Shown: in pieces, positions 6,103 to 12,877 of the stretch
How positions within the stretch are numbered: the first letter of the stretch is position 1
Layout: every line of letters starts with the position of its first letter
Assembly: GCA_009996555.1 (NCBI GenBank)
Contig: JAACZX010000019.1
Coordinates: 1 to 12,877, forward strand
DNA: 12,877 bases
Direction of reading: 5' to 3'
DNA from: Chitinophagaceae bacterium
GTDB taxonomy: Bacteria; Bacteroidota; Bacteroidia; Chitinophagales; Chitinophagaceae
Program-made: the position numbers and the translations under genes
Notes under the pieces: generated by a model
Seen by the model: only the letters and a program-made list of their open reading frames with translations
What the model was told of the DNA's origin: nothing
Databases searched by the model: none

Positions 6103-7503
6103 ATGAAGCAATTCTTTTTGTTTTTTGTTTTCTGTACAATAACAGCTGGTTTATTACGCTCTCAAGACAGCAGTTCTCTTCTGCAACAATATAAATACCG
6201 CACACCTGGTTTTCGTGCCTTGCAATTAAATGTAAACGCTGCAGGAGATTTTACAGATGCGAAGCGAATAAATACAGATGACGGTAAATCCAATCAACTT
6301 AACTCTGCATTTCAAATAACTTATTTCAGGATTGTAAGTACGGACAAGCGGCAACATCAATCATCCATTCAGTTGAATCCTTCGTATTATCAAACAAAGT
6401 TGGAGAACGGCTCAACCTATTTTCATACACGTAATCTCAACCTGCAGTCAGGCTGGAACAGGATCGATCGCTTCTATAACAGCAAGAATTTCTTTTTTGA
6501 GATAGGGAATGAATTAGTTGTTGCCGGAGGGCGCCAAAAAAACACATCCAATATCCGAACGTATATTTCAAATAATAGTTATGCTGCGGATAAACTGATT
6601 ATTGGCGCTGGCAAAGGTAGAATTGAAAATATACAGGATGCACAAATGGCATTGTTTATTGTAAACGATCTTCGTCGTTCAGGTTTATTACAACAGGAAC
6701 CGGACGCTGCAACCATGTACGAGCTTGCAGTACTTATAACCGATATTAACAACATACGTGTGTTCGATAATCGTATTCGTAGAAAATATGAATTAACAAG
6801 AATTGATTCGTTTTTTCAAAGCAAGCAATTAATTAGCACTCCTTCTATTGCCTATTTTACAACTGTAAATGATAATTGGGCTTTGGCATTTAATCCCGGC
6901 CGTTTGCGTGGTACACGTATGTATGTGCAGTTTAATCCCGGTATAAGGTTTGAAGAAACTGTAGTGGACCAAAAAGGGCTGAATATAAATGAGTTTAACA
7001 GTACCAGCAAAGCCTTTTCTTATTTTTATTCACCCGAAATCGGCATTGAACATTATCAACCGGCAGGTTTACGTTGGCAGAGGAATGTTACCGCTTCCTT
7101 GCAATTTCAGCAATTGTTTACACGCCAAAATTCCAAGACCGAATCAACCGGTACTATAACAGAGACTGAAAACTTTAGTGCTTTGCCACAATTAGTATTA
7201 CAATCTTTTTATGGCGTTGGCTATTACCCGAATAACAGAACAATTGTGAATGCAGGACTGAATTTTGATGCGATCTATGGAAAAGGCTTTTTGGGTAGTG
7301 CTGAGCGGGAATATTACATACTATCTCCCGGTGTGCAGGTAACTGCTGATTATTTTATCAATTACCGTACAAGATTATTCCTTACAGCAGGTTTAAACTA
7401 CAGATATACTGACGTGAAAAATTATGCTCCCGGTTTCCTTGCGTATGATAAAAATTTAATGACTGCTAATTTTAATTTCGGTCTTTCACATTTCATATTT
7501 TGA
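6103..7503 (+). CDS. Predicted outer-membrane beta-barrel protein, unknown function
   Basis: A 466-residue protein with a Sec signal peptide (MKQFFLFFVFCTITAGLLRSQ, cleavage near residue 20). The rest is rich in alternating polar/aromatic strands with Asn, Tyr and Arg-rich turns, for example SSIQLNPSYYQTKL, RMYVQFNPGIRFEE and RLFLTAGLNYRYT. The last residues, FNFGLSHFIF, end in Phe, as in strands recognised by the BAM machinery. There is no TonB box, plug domain or SusC/SusD signature. The central part (about 170-250) looks more helical (DAATMYELAVLITDINNIRVFDNRIRRKYELTRID). It is 37 bp upstream of glpK on the same strand, so it may be co-transcribed and could help glycerol or glycerophosphodiester entry, but that rests on position only. 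Confidence 0.8.
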   Translation: MKQFFLFFVFCTITAGLLRSQDSSSLLQQYKYRTPGFRALQLNVNAAGDFTDAKRINTDDGKSNQLNSAFQITYFRIVSTDKRQHQSSIQLNPSYYQTKLENGSTYFHTRNLNLQSGWNRIDRFYNSKNFFFEIGNELVVAGGRQKNTSNIRTYISNNSYAADKLIIGAGKGRIENIQDAQMALFIVNDLRRSGLLQQEPDAATMYELAVLITDINNIRVFDNRIRRKYELTRIDSFFQSKQLISTPSIAYFTTVNDNWALAFNPGRLRGTRMYVQFNPGIRFEETVVDQKGLNINEFNSTSKAFSYFYSPEIGIEHYQPAGLRWQRNVTASLQFQQLFTRQNSKTESTGTITETENFSALPQLVLQSFYGVGYYPNNRTIVNAGLNFDAIYGKGFLGSAEREYYILSPGVQVTADYFINYRTRLFLTAGLNYRYTDVKNYAPGFLAYDKNLMTANFNFGLSHFIF

Positions 7504-7540
7504 ATGGTTGTTGCAAACGGTTTTTCTGTAACTTGTTTGC

Positions 7541-9025
7541 ATGACGAAATATATTCTTGCCTTAGACCAGGGAACAACCAGCAGTCGTGCCATTGTGTTC
7601 GGTCATGATGGAACAATTGTATCTGTTGCTCAAAAAGAATTCAGACAAATTTTTCCGCAGCCCGGCTGGGTGGAACATGATCCCGAAGAAATTTGGAGCA
7701 CGCAATTGGGTGTGGCTGCTGAAGCCATTACCAAAGCAGGATTGACAACTGAACATATCCATGCTATTGGCATCACCAATCAACGGGAAACAACAGTTGT
7801 GTGGGATCGCAATACAGGTAAACCCATTTACAACGCCATTGTTTGGCAGGATAGACGCACTGCCGATTTTTGTGATGAACTGAAACGAAAAAATCTGCAC
7901 ATCCTTATTCAACAACGAACAGGGTTGGTAGTAGATGCATATTTCAGCGCATCGAAAATAAAATGGATATTGGATAATGTAGAAGGTGCACGAACGAAAG
8001 CAGAGAAAGGTGAATTGTGTTTCGGCACCGTTGATACCTGGTTGCTCTGGAACTTAACAAAAGGACAAGTACATGCAACAGATGTGAGTAACGCCAGCCG
8101 TACCATGCTCATGAATTTGCAAACACTGCAGTGGGATGGTGAACTGGAAAAAATATTTGATATACCGGGTAACATGTTGCCGCAGATACGCAGCAGCAGC
8201 GAAGTGTATGGATTAACACAAAACATATTAACGGCTACTCAAATTCCCATTGCAGGTATAGCCGGCGACCAGCAAAGTGCACTGTTCGGACAAATGTGTA
8301 CCAAAGAAGGCATGGTGAAGAATACCTATGGTACCGGTTGTTTTATGTTGATGAATACCGGCGAAAAAGCTGTGATTTCACACAATAATCTCCTAACAAC
8401 AGTTGCATGGAAGATCAACGGTAAAACAGAATATGCATTGGAAGGAAGTGTATTTATTGGAGGTGCTGTTGTGCAATGGTTGCGTGATGGATTAGGCATC
8501 ATCCGATCATCGGGCGATGTTGAAAAGCTGGCAGAAAAAGTAACTGATAGTGAAGGTGTGTATGTAGTGCCTGCCTTTACCGGTTTAGGTGCGCCTTACT
8601 GGAACCAGCATGCAAGAGGAACAATGGTGGGTATTACAAGAGGAACAACTGCGTCGCATATTGCTAAGGCTGCACTTGACAGTATCGCTTACCAAACAGC
8701 CGATGTGTTGAAAGCAATGGAAGCCGATGCAAGTATTTCAATTGCTGAGTTAAGAGTTGATGGCGGTGCTACCATCAACAATGGTTTGTTACAGTTTCAA
8801 AGCGATATTTTGCATACTGCTGTTGTGCGTCCGCAGGTGACTGAGACAACGGCTTTGGGTGCTGCTTATCTTGCCGGACTGGCAACCGGTTACTGGAGCA
8901 GCATCGATGAAATTCAGCAGCAATGGAAAGTTGATCGAAGGTTTGAACCAACAATGGACGAAGAGAAACGCATTGCGCTGTATGCCGGGTGGTTAAAAGC
9001 GGTAAAGGCGACGCAAAGTTTCTAG
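7541..9025 (+). CDS. glpK: Glycerol kinase
   Basis: A 494-residue FGGY-family kinase that converts glycerol and ATP to sn-glycerol-3-phosphate in the cytoplasm. Visible signatures are the ATP-binding [15 protein letters not shown] (6-20), [39 protein letters not shown], the catalytic-base Asp243 in [12 protein letters not shown], the [11 protein letters not shown] phosphate loop, and [19 protein letters not shown]. Length and order match E. coli GlpK (about 500 residues). It starts at the ATG at 7541, directly before [11 protein letters not shown]. The upstream sequence TAACTTGT (7529-7536) is a near match to a -7 box but is so close to the ATG that the transcript would be almost leaderless. 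It is followed by glpD and glpF on the same strand. Confidence 0.97.
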   Translation: MTKYILALDQGTTSSRAIVFGHDGTIVSVAQKEFRQIFPQPGWVEHDPEEIWSTQLGVAAEAITKAGLTTEHIHAIGITNQRETTVVWDRNTGKPIYNAIVWQDRRTADFCDELKRKNLHILIQQRTGLVVDAYFSASKIKWILDNVEGARTKAEKGELCFGTVDTWLLWNLTKGQVHATDVSNASRTMLMNLQTLQWDGELEKIFDIPGNMLPQIRSSSEVYGLTQNILTATQIPIAGIAGDQQSALFGQMCTKEGMVKNTYGTGCFMLMNTGEKAVISHNNLLTTVAWKINGKTEYALEGSVFIGGAVVQWLRDGLGIIRSSGDVEKLAEKVTDSEGVYVVPAFTGLGAPYWNQHARGTMVGITRGTTASHIAKAALDSIAYQTADVLKAMEADASISIAELRVDGGATINNGLLQFQSDILHTAVVRPQVTETTALGAAYLAGLATGYWSSIDEIQQQWKVDRRFEPTMDEEKRIALYAGWLKAVKATQSF

Positions 9026-9125
9026 TTTGCAGTTTATGGTTTATAGTTGTTCAACCTTAACCTGTTTCATTTAATTTGCAGCCTGTAAAACCCGAACAAG
9101 AAACTAAAAACTTCAAACTATAAAC
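9026..9125. repeat. Imperfect inverted repeat filling the glpK-glpD gap
   Basis: The left arm (about 9026-9052) and right arm (about 9094-9125) pair imperfectly. Perfect blocks are GTTTATAGTT (9039-9048) with AACTATAAAC (9116-9125), and TTGTTC (9047-9052) with GAACAA (9094-9099). The arms consist of short variants of gtttatag and gtttgcag, a low-complexity style often seen as interspersed repeats. The right arm ends 4 bases before the glpD start. TTAATTTG at 9071-9078, 21 bases after a TTG, is a weak promoter candidate in the loop. Confidence 0.5.
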
Positions 9126-9129
9126 AGTT

Positions 9130-10680
9130 TTGAATCGTTCGCAACAAATACAACAATTAAAAACCACCGATCTCTGGGATATCATTATCATTGGTGGTGG
9201 GGCTACCGGATTGGGTGCGGCGGTGGATGCTGCTGCCCGTGGTTATAAAACACTCTTGCTGGAACAGTACGATTTCGGCAAAGGAACGTCCAGTCGTTCA
9301 ACCAAACTCATTCATGGTGGTGTACGTTACATGCAGCAGGGGAATTTCCGTTTGGTGCGTGATGCTTTGCGTGAACGTGGATTGTTGCTGAAGAATGCAC
9401 CACATATTGCACATCCGTTAAAGTTGGTGTTGCCTGCTTATCGCTGGTGGGAGAAATTGTATTACGGTTTGGGTTTGAAAGTATATAATTTCTTATCGGC
9501 CAAATTAAGTTTGGGTCCAAGTGAAATTCTTTCCATTAAAAAAACACAGACCTACATTAAAGGACTTGATGGAAAAAAATTAAGTGGTGGTGTTGCATAT
9601 TTCGACGGACAGTTTGATGATGCCCGTTTATGTATTTCGCTGGCGTTAACCGCAGCCGATGTAAGTGCAACTGTGTTGAATTATTGCAAAGTAACCGGAC
9701 TGATGCACGATCTTGGAAAAGTAAAAGGCGTACGCATTAAAGATTGTTTAACCAACGAAGAATACGAAGCAAGAGGAACGATTGTAGTGAATGCAACCGG
9801 TGTGTTTGTTGATGAGGTGTTGAAGATGGATGATGATGGATTGGAACGATCTGTAACACCATCGCAGGGTATTCATATTGTAGTTGATAAAAAATTCTTT
9901 CCCGGCGAGCAGGCTTTGTTTATTCCACGTACCGATGATGGGCGTGTTTTGTTTGCTGTCCCTTTTCATGATAAAGTAATTATTGGAACTACTGATACAA
10001 GTGTTGAAGCAGCAGAGATTGAGCCGAAAGCATTGGAAGAAGAAGTGGAGTTTGTTATCAACCACTTTAAACGGTATGTGCAAACAGGTTTGCAACGCAG
10101 CGATGTAAGAAGTGTGTTTGCAGGGTTGCGTCCGTTGGTGAAAGTACCCGGACAGAAAAAAACGGCTGTGCTTCCCCGTGACCATACAATCTGGGTATCG
10201 AAAGGCGGCATGATCAATATCAGCGGTGGTAAATGGACTACCTATCGCAAGATGGCGCAGGAAGTAATTCTAAAAGCTCACTACGAAGGAGGTCTTGCTT
10301 ATACACGTTGCCAAACGGAAACGATGAAGTTGCATGGCTGGATGAAGAAAGTTGATTTTACTGATCCGCTGCATTATTATGGCAGCGATGCAGCAGCTAT
10401 CCGTTTCTTACAGCACCAGGGTTATTCGCAATTGATTCATCCCGATTTGCCGTATACTGTTGCTGAAGTTTTTTGGGCAGTTGGAAATGAAATGGCGATG
10501 ACCGTTGAAGATGTATTGAGCAGAAGAACGAGAGCACTCATACTCGATGCGAAAGCTGCGATTGCAGCAGCACCACTTGTTGCTGATATTATGATGAAAG
10601 AGCTGAACAAAGATGAACAGTGGAAGCAACAGCAACTTCAGGATTTTTATAAAGTGGCAGAAGGATATGTGTTGAGGTAA
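9130..10680 (+). CDS. glpD: Aerobic FAD-dependent glycerol-3-phosphate dehydrogenase, TTG start
   Basis: A 516-residue peripheral membrane flavoenzyme that oxidises sn-glycerol-3-phosphate to dihydroxyacetone phosphate and passes electrons to quinone. The FAD-binding Rossmann motif is DIIIIGGGATGLGAA (17-31), ending at E45. The family signature KGTSSRSTKLIHGGVRY spans 51-67. FAGLRPLVKVPG and VSKGGMINISGGKWTTYRKMA follow, then a C-terminal helical domain (YTVAEVFWAVGNEMAMTVEDVLSRRTRAL). TTG at 9130 is chosen because an in-frame TAA lies at 9121-9123, the first in-frame ATG (near residue 68) would remove the FAD motif, and no other start codon fits. It lies 104 bp after glpK. Confidence 0.95.
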   Translation: MNRSQQIQQLKTTDLWDIIIIGGGATGLGAAVDAAARGYKTLLLEQYDFGKGTSSRSTKLIHGGVRYMQQGNFRLVRDALRERGLLLKNAPHIAHPLKLVLPAYRWWEKLYYGLGLKVYNFLSAKLSLGPSEILSIKKTQTYIKGLDGKKLSGGVAYFDGQFDDARLCISLALTAADVSATVLNYCKVTGLMHDLGKVKGVRIKDCLTNEEYEARGTIVVNATGVFVDEVLKMDDDGLERSVTPSQGIHIVVDKKFFPGEQALFIPRTDDGRVLFAVPFHDKVIIGTTDTSVEAAEIEPKALEEEVEFVINHFKRYVQTGLQRSDVRSVFAGLRPLVKVPGQKKTAVLPRDHTIWVSKGGMINISGGKWTTYRKMAQEVILKAHYEGGLAYTRCQTETMKLHGWMKKVDFTDPLHYYGSDAAAIRFLQHQGYSQLIHPDLPYTVAEVFWAVGNEMAMTVEDVLSRRTRALILDAKAAIAAAPLVADIMMKELNKDEQWKQQQLQDFYKVAEGYVLR

Positions 10681-10684
10681 GAAT

Positions 10685-10727
10685 GAAGTACGAGGTAAGA
10701 GGTAAGAAGTACGCCACCGTCTGACGG
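10685..10727. repeat. Short repeats and mini-palindrome in the glpD-glpF gap
   Basis: GAAGTACG occurs at 10685-10692 and 10706-10713. Between and overlapping them, AGGTAAGA occurs at 10693-10700 and 10700-10707. A short palindrome CCGTC-T-GACGG follows at 10717-10727. The gap of 122 bp has no convincing promoter, and a TACTTGCC near the glpF ATG is only a partial match. The repeats look like degenerate low-complexity tracts. Confidence 0.5.
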
Positions 10728-10802
10728 ATTACAGGGAGTCGTATTCAAAGAGGGAATAATTCCGAAATCATACATCTAAAATCATAAATCCTTACTTGCC
10801 AT

Positions 10803-11513
10803 ATGTCTCCTTTCATCGCAGAATACATCGGCTCTATGTTGTTGCTGTTATTAGGTAATAGTGTTGTCGCTAACGTTTTACTTTCAAAAACAAAAGGTAA
10901 TAACAGTGGATTAATTGTGATTGCTTTTGGTTGGGCAGTAGCTGTGTTTGTTGGTGTGTACAGCAGCGCCAATTACAGCGGCGGACATTTAAACCCTGCC
11001 ATCACTATTGGTCTTGCAAGTATTGGTAAGTTCGATTGGGCAAATGTGCCTTTGCATATTCTTGCACAGTTTCTTGGTGCAATGACAGGATCGTTTTTCA
11101 TGTGGCTGGCGTACAAACAACATTTTGATGCAACTGAAGATGCAGAAGCCAAACTGGCTGTGTTTTGTACTTCGCCTGCTATTCCCAATGTATTTTACAA
11201 TTTGGCAACAGAAGCCATCGGCACATTTGTATTGATGTTAGGTGCGTTGCTCATCAGTGCACCCGAAGCAAAACTCGGCGCATTGGATGCACTGCCTGTT
11301 GCGTTATTGGTGTTGGGTATTGGTGTGAGCCTGGGTGGACCAACCGGTTATGCGATTAATCCTGCACGTGATCTTGGTCCACGCATTATGCATTTTTTAT
11401 TGCCCATTAAAAACAAACGGAACAGCAACTGGAGTTACAGCTGGATACCTGTTGTTGGGCCGATCATCGGTGCAGTGATTGCAGCTTTTGTTTTTCAATT
11501 AATACAGTCGTAA
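10803..11513 (+). CDS. glpF: Glycerol uptake facilitator (MIP family aquaglyceroporin)
   Basis: A 236-residue inner-membrane channel of the MIP family. The two pore motifs are SGGHLNPAITIG (NPA at 64-66) and GYAINPARDLGPR (NPA at 186-188). The Asp190 directly after NPAR is characteristic of glycerol-conducting members rather than water-only AqpZ. About six membrane segments are visible, beginning at residue 4. Length is close to the usual 240-280. It lets glycerol diffuse in for GlpK to trap, which fits its place downstream of glpK and glpD. It starts at ATG 10803 (MSPFIAEYIGSMLLLLLGN). Its stop codon is 3 bp from the stop codon of the convergent phosphatase-like gene. Confidence 0.93.
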   Translation: MSPFIAEYIGSMLLLLLGNSVVANVLLSKTKGNNSGLIVIAFGWAVAVFVGVYSSANYSGGHLNPAITIGLASIGKFDWANVPLHILAQFLGAMTGSFFMWLAYKQHFDATEDAEAKLAVFCTSPAIPNVFYNLATEAIGTFVLMLGALLISAPEAKLGALDALPVALLVLGIGVSLGGPTGYAINPARDLGPRIMHFLLPIKNKRNSNWSYSWIPVVGPIIGAVIAAFVFQLIQS

Positions 11514-11516
11514 AAT

Positions 11517-12131
11517 TTACGCAACAACTTTCGAAAACACATACAAACATTCCATGGCTATCTGGTTACTGCGTTCGGTATATTTTTCATTTTGCAGTAT
11601 AGTATTGTCAAAAGCTTTTGGGTCGTTGTAGGTTGTTCCGATGCGCAGATCACAACCGGGAATGAACGGACAATTTTCATCTGCATCAGAACAAGTCATT
11701 ACAGCTGCAAAATGTTGCGTGGGATTTGCTTCATGACTATACACTTTAGAAAAGCAAGTAGAGTATTGATCGTCTGCAAAAAATACTTTGTACACAGGAT
11801 TGTTGCTTTCATCAGTTTTCTGAATCGTAAAACCTGCTGCTGTTAATGCGTTGATGGCATTCGGGTTAAAGGCAGTAGCTTCTGTGCCACCGGAAAAGCT
11901 ATGTACGTTGTTTACACTGTAATAGGCTGCTGCCACTGCTGCCCACACCTGGCCTAAATGACTGCGGCGTGAGTTGTGTGTACAAACATAAATGAGATTG
12001 ATTGCTTCATTGGCAGAATGTTTCGGTTTGATATAGTCTGCAATTTTTTCCAGCAGTTGTTTGCGTGCTGCGGGTATTTCTTTGAAGTTGTTTGCAAGTG
12101 CTGCACAACGTTCTTTTATCGGTTGAAACAT
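11517..12131 (-). CDS. ArsC-like / low-molecular-weight phosphatase-like protein with N-terminal extension
   Basis: A 204-residue cytoplasmic protein with a CX5R(S) anion-binding P-loop, YVCTHNSRRSHLGQ (C50, R56). Further cysteines C147 and C154 in MTCSDADENCP match the resolving-cysteine pair of thioredoxin-coupled ArsC, whose Gram-positive form reads TLCxxAxxxCP. NDPKAFD near residue 170 supplies the conserved Asp-Pro. These residues support arsenate reductase-type chemistry (arsenate to arsenite using Cys relay). The P-loop lies near residue 50 rather than near residue 10, because of a helical N-terminal extension (MFQPIKERCAALANNFKEI). No arsR, acr3 or arsB is nearby, so a tyrosine-phosphatase or other role is possible. 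A weak -7-like box, TAATATTG, lies at 12165-12158 on the minus strand. Confidence 0.85.
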   Translation of the reverse strand: MFQPIKERCAALANNFKEIPAARKQLLEKIADYIKPKHSANEAINLIYVCTHNSRRSHLGQVWAAVAAAYYSVNNVHSFSGGTEATAFNPNAINALTAAGFTIQKTDESNNPVYKVFFADDQYSTCFSKVYSHEANPTQHFAAVMTCSDADENCPFIPGCDLRIGTTYNDPKAFDNTILQNEKYTERSNQIAMECLYVFSKVVA

Positions 12132-12303
12132 GATGAACTATTGTCTTGTTTGTACTGCAATATTACAACGGATAGAAAGGCTTGTGAATTAATTTTATAT
12201 TATTTGCATGAAACTATCGTTCAATGCCTGCTGCTCTGTTGATTGGGCTGGTCGGATTGTAGGCCTGTGTAGCTGGAGTGAAAAATGGAGGATATCGAAT
12301 TGT

Positions 12304-12334
12304 AACTTGAGGTCGCAAATTGCGACCTCAAGTT
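12304..12334. repeat. Perfect 31-bp palindrome upstream of the ORF6N gene
   Basis: A 15-bp arm AACTTGAGGTCGCAA (12304-12318) and its exact complement (12320-12334) surround one central A. It lies 63 bp before the ORF6N ATG, within the 266-bp gap from 12132 to 12397. The core GTCGCAA-N-TTGCGAC occurs again inside the downstream gene at 12613-12627. There is no U-run after it, so it is not a typical terminator. Confidence 0.95.
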
Positions 12335-12397
12335 TGAGCTTAAATGTTTCTGATTTTCAGTTTTTGCAATTATATTTATTGTTATACCTGATAATCT

Positions 12398-12877
12398 ATG
12401 CGAAAAAAAGACCTGCAACTACTTCTACAAGAACAAAAGGTACTCAACAGGATTTTTGTTGTACGTGGCCAGAAAGTGATGCTGGACGAAGATTTAGCAG
12501 AAATGTATGGCGTAGAAACAAAAAGATTGAACGAGCAAGTCAAACGAAATCGAACCCGCTTTCCAAAGGATTTCATGTTTACGCTTACGCAAAGGGAGTA
12601 TGATCATTTGAAGTCGCAATTTGCGACCACAAAATGGGGAGGCAGAAGAACACTCCCAAATGCATTTACTGAGCAGGGTGTTGCCATGTTGTCGAGTGTG
12701 TTGAACAGTGATGTAGCTATTGAAGTAAACATCCGTATTATCCGTGTGTTTACCAAAATGCGGGAGTTTGCATTAACGCATAAAGAAATTCTACTTCAAT
12801 TAAATAAACTGGAGAAAGAAGTAAAAGGTAATACGAAGGATATTGAAAATATTTTTCTCGTATTAAAAGAGCTGATT
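12398..12877 (+). CDS. ORF6N-domain protein (KilA-N-like DNA-binding family), right end cut by window
   Basis: 160 codons are visible from the ATG at 12398, open at the right edge. Residues about 13-100 form the ORF6N domain: RIFVVRGQKVMLDEDLAEMY, GVETKRLNEQVKRNRTRFP, DFMFTLTQREYDHL, then KSQFATTKWGGRRTLPNAFT and EQGVAMLSSVLNS. From about residue 118 the sequence becomes a charged, coiled-coil-like region (LLQLNKLEKEVKGNTKDIENI). ORF6N proteins are common in Bacteroidota chromosomes and phages and are thought to bind DNA; their cellular role is unclear. No Shine-Dalgarno sequence is visible. A similar palindromic core lies both upstream and within the codons for L71-T77. Confidence 0.9.
   Translation, partial: MRKKDLQLLLQEQKVLNRIFVVRGQKVMLDEDLAEMYGVETKRLNEQVKRNRTRFPKDFMFTLTQREYDHLKSQFATTKWGGRRTLPNAFTEQGVAMLSSVLNSDVAIEVNIRIIRVFTKMREFALTHKEILLQLNKLEKEVKGNTKDIENIFLVLKELI
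12613..12627. repeat. Intragenic copy of the ORF6N palindrome core
   Basis: GTCGCAA (12613-12619), one T, then TTGCGAC (12621-12627): a 7-bp inverted repeat coding for part of KSQFAT. The surrounding 24 bases (12608-12631) match the upstream palindrome segment 12307-12330 at 21 of 24 positions on the plus strand and 22 of 24 when the palindrome is complemented. Confidence 0.85.

Noticed and set aside
9748..10185. 145-codon minus-strand open frame
   Set aside because: It lies wholly inside glpD on the opposite strand and shows no recognisable domain.
10803..11513. Water channel AqpZ as the product
   Set aside because: The Asp after the second NPAR motif and the glpK-glpD context favour a glycerol facilitator.
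11517..12131. Part of an arsenic-resistance operon
   Set aside because: No arsR, acr3, arsB or arsM is visible on either side; the gene is alone and converges on glpF.
12208..12603. 131-codon plus-strand open frame across the ORF6N upstream region
   Set aside because: It runs through the palindrome and then out of frame through the well-supported ORF6N gene, and its composition is not protein-like (for example LRSQIATSSLSLN comes from the palindrome).

Overview
The window reads as a chromosomal segment of a Bacteroidota bacterium, most likely family Chitinophagaceae (inference from protein style; not proven). Supporting signs are the PDH E2 N-terminus, an ORF6N-domain protein, promoter-like TAnnTTTG boxes upstream of genes, almost no Shine-Dalgarno sequences, a Bacteroidota-type lipoprotein signal, and moderate-to-low GC. 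No rRNA, tRNA or CRISPR array was seen.

Layout, left to right. (1) The 5' part of a pyruvate dehydrogenase E2 gene (minus strand) runs off the left edge. (2) A small META/lipocalin-like lipoprotein gene (plus) meets dnaX (minus) tail to tail with a 4-bp overlap. dnaX carries an in-frame run of nine A with stop codons waiting in both other frames, at the expected end of the clamp-loader core: a probable tau/gamma slippage site. (3) 2791-3625 is a compact REP-type cassette: an IS200-like REP-associated tyrosine transposase (RAYT) gene between two sets of palindromic repeats built from a 16-bp module. Its left end lies about 30 bp upstream of the dnaX start. (4) Two minus-strand genes follow: a ferritin-like/CCC1 (VIT1) iron-handling membrane protein and a GNAT-fold protein of unknown substrate. 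(5) From a divergent promoter region near 6000, the plus strand carries a predicted outer-membrane beta-barrel protein and then glpK, glpD and glpF. (6) An ArsC-like/LMW-phosphatase-like gene (minus) converges on glpF with a 3-bp gap. (7) A perfect 31-bp palindrome sits upstream of an ORF6N-domain gene that runs off the right edge. The palindrome core closely matches a segment inside the ORF6N gene itself.

How the genes work together: the clearest functional unit is glycerol use. GlpF admits glycerol, GlpK phosphorylates it, and GlpD oxidises glycerol-3-phosphate to dihydroxyacetone phosphate while reducing quinone. The barrel protein 37 bp upstream of glpK could be co-transcribed. The other genes look like housekeeping or solitary functions. 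The parts most worth a second look are the RAYT/REP cassette, the dnaX slippery run and the ORF6N-linked palindrome.
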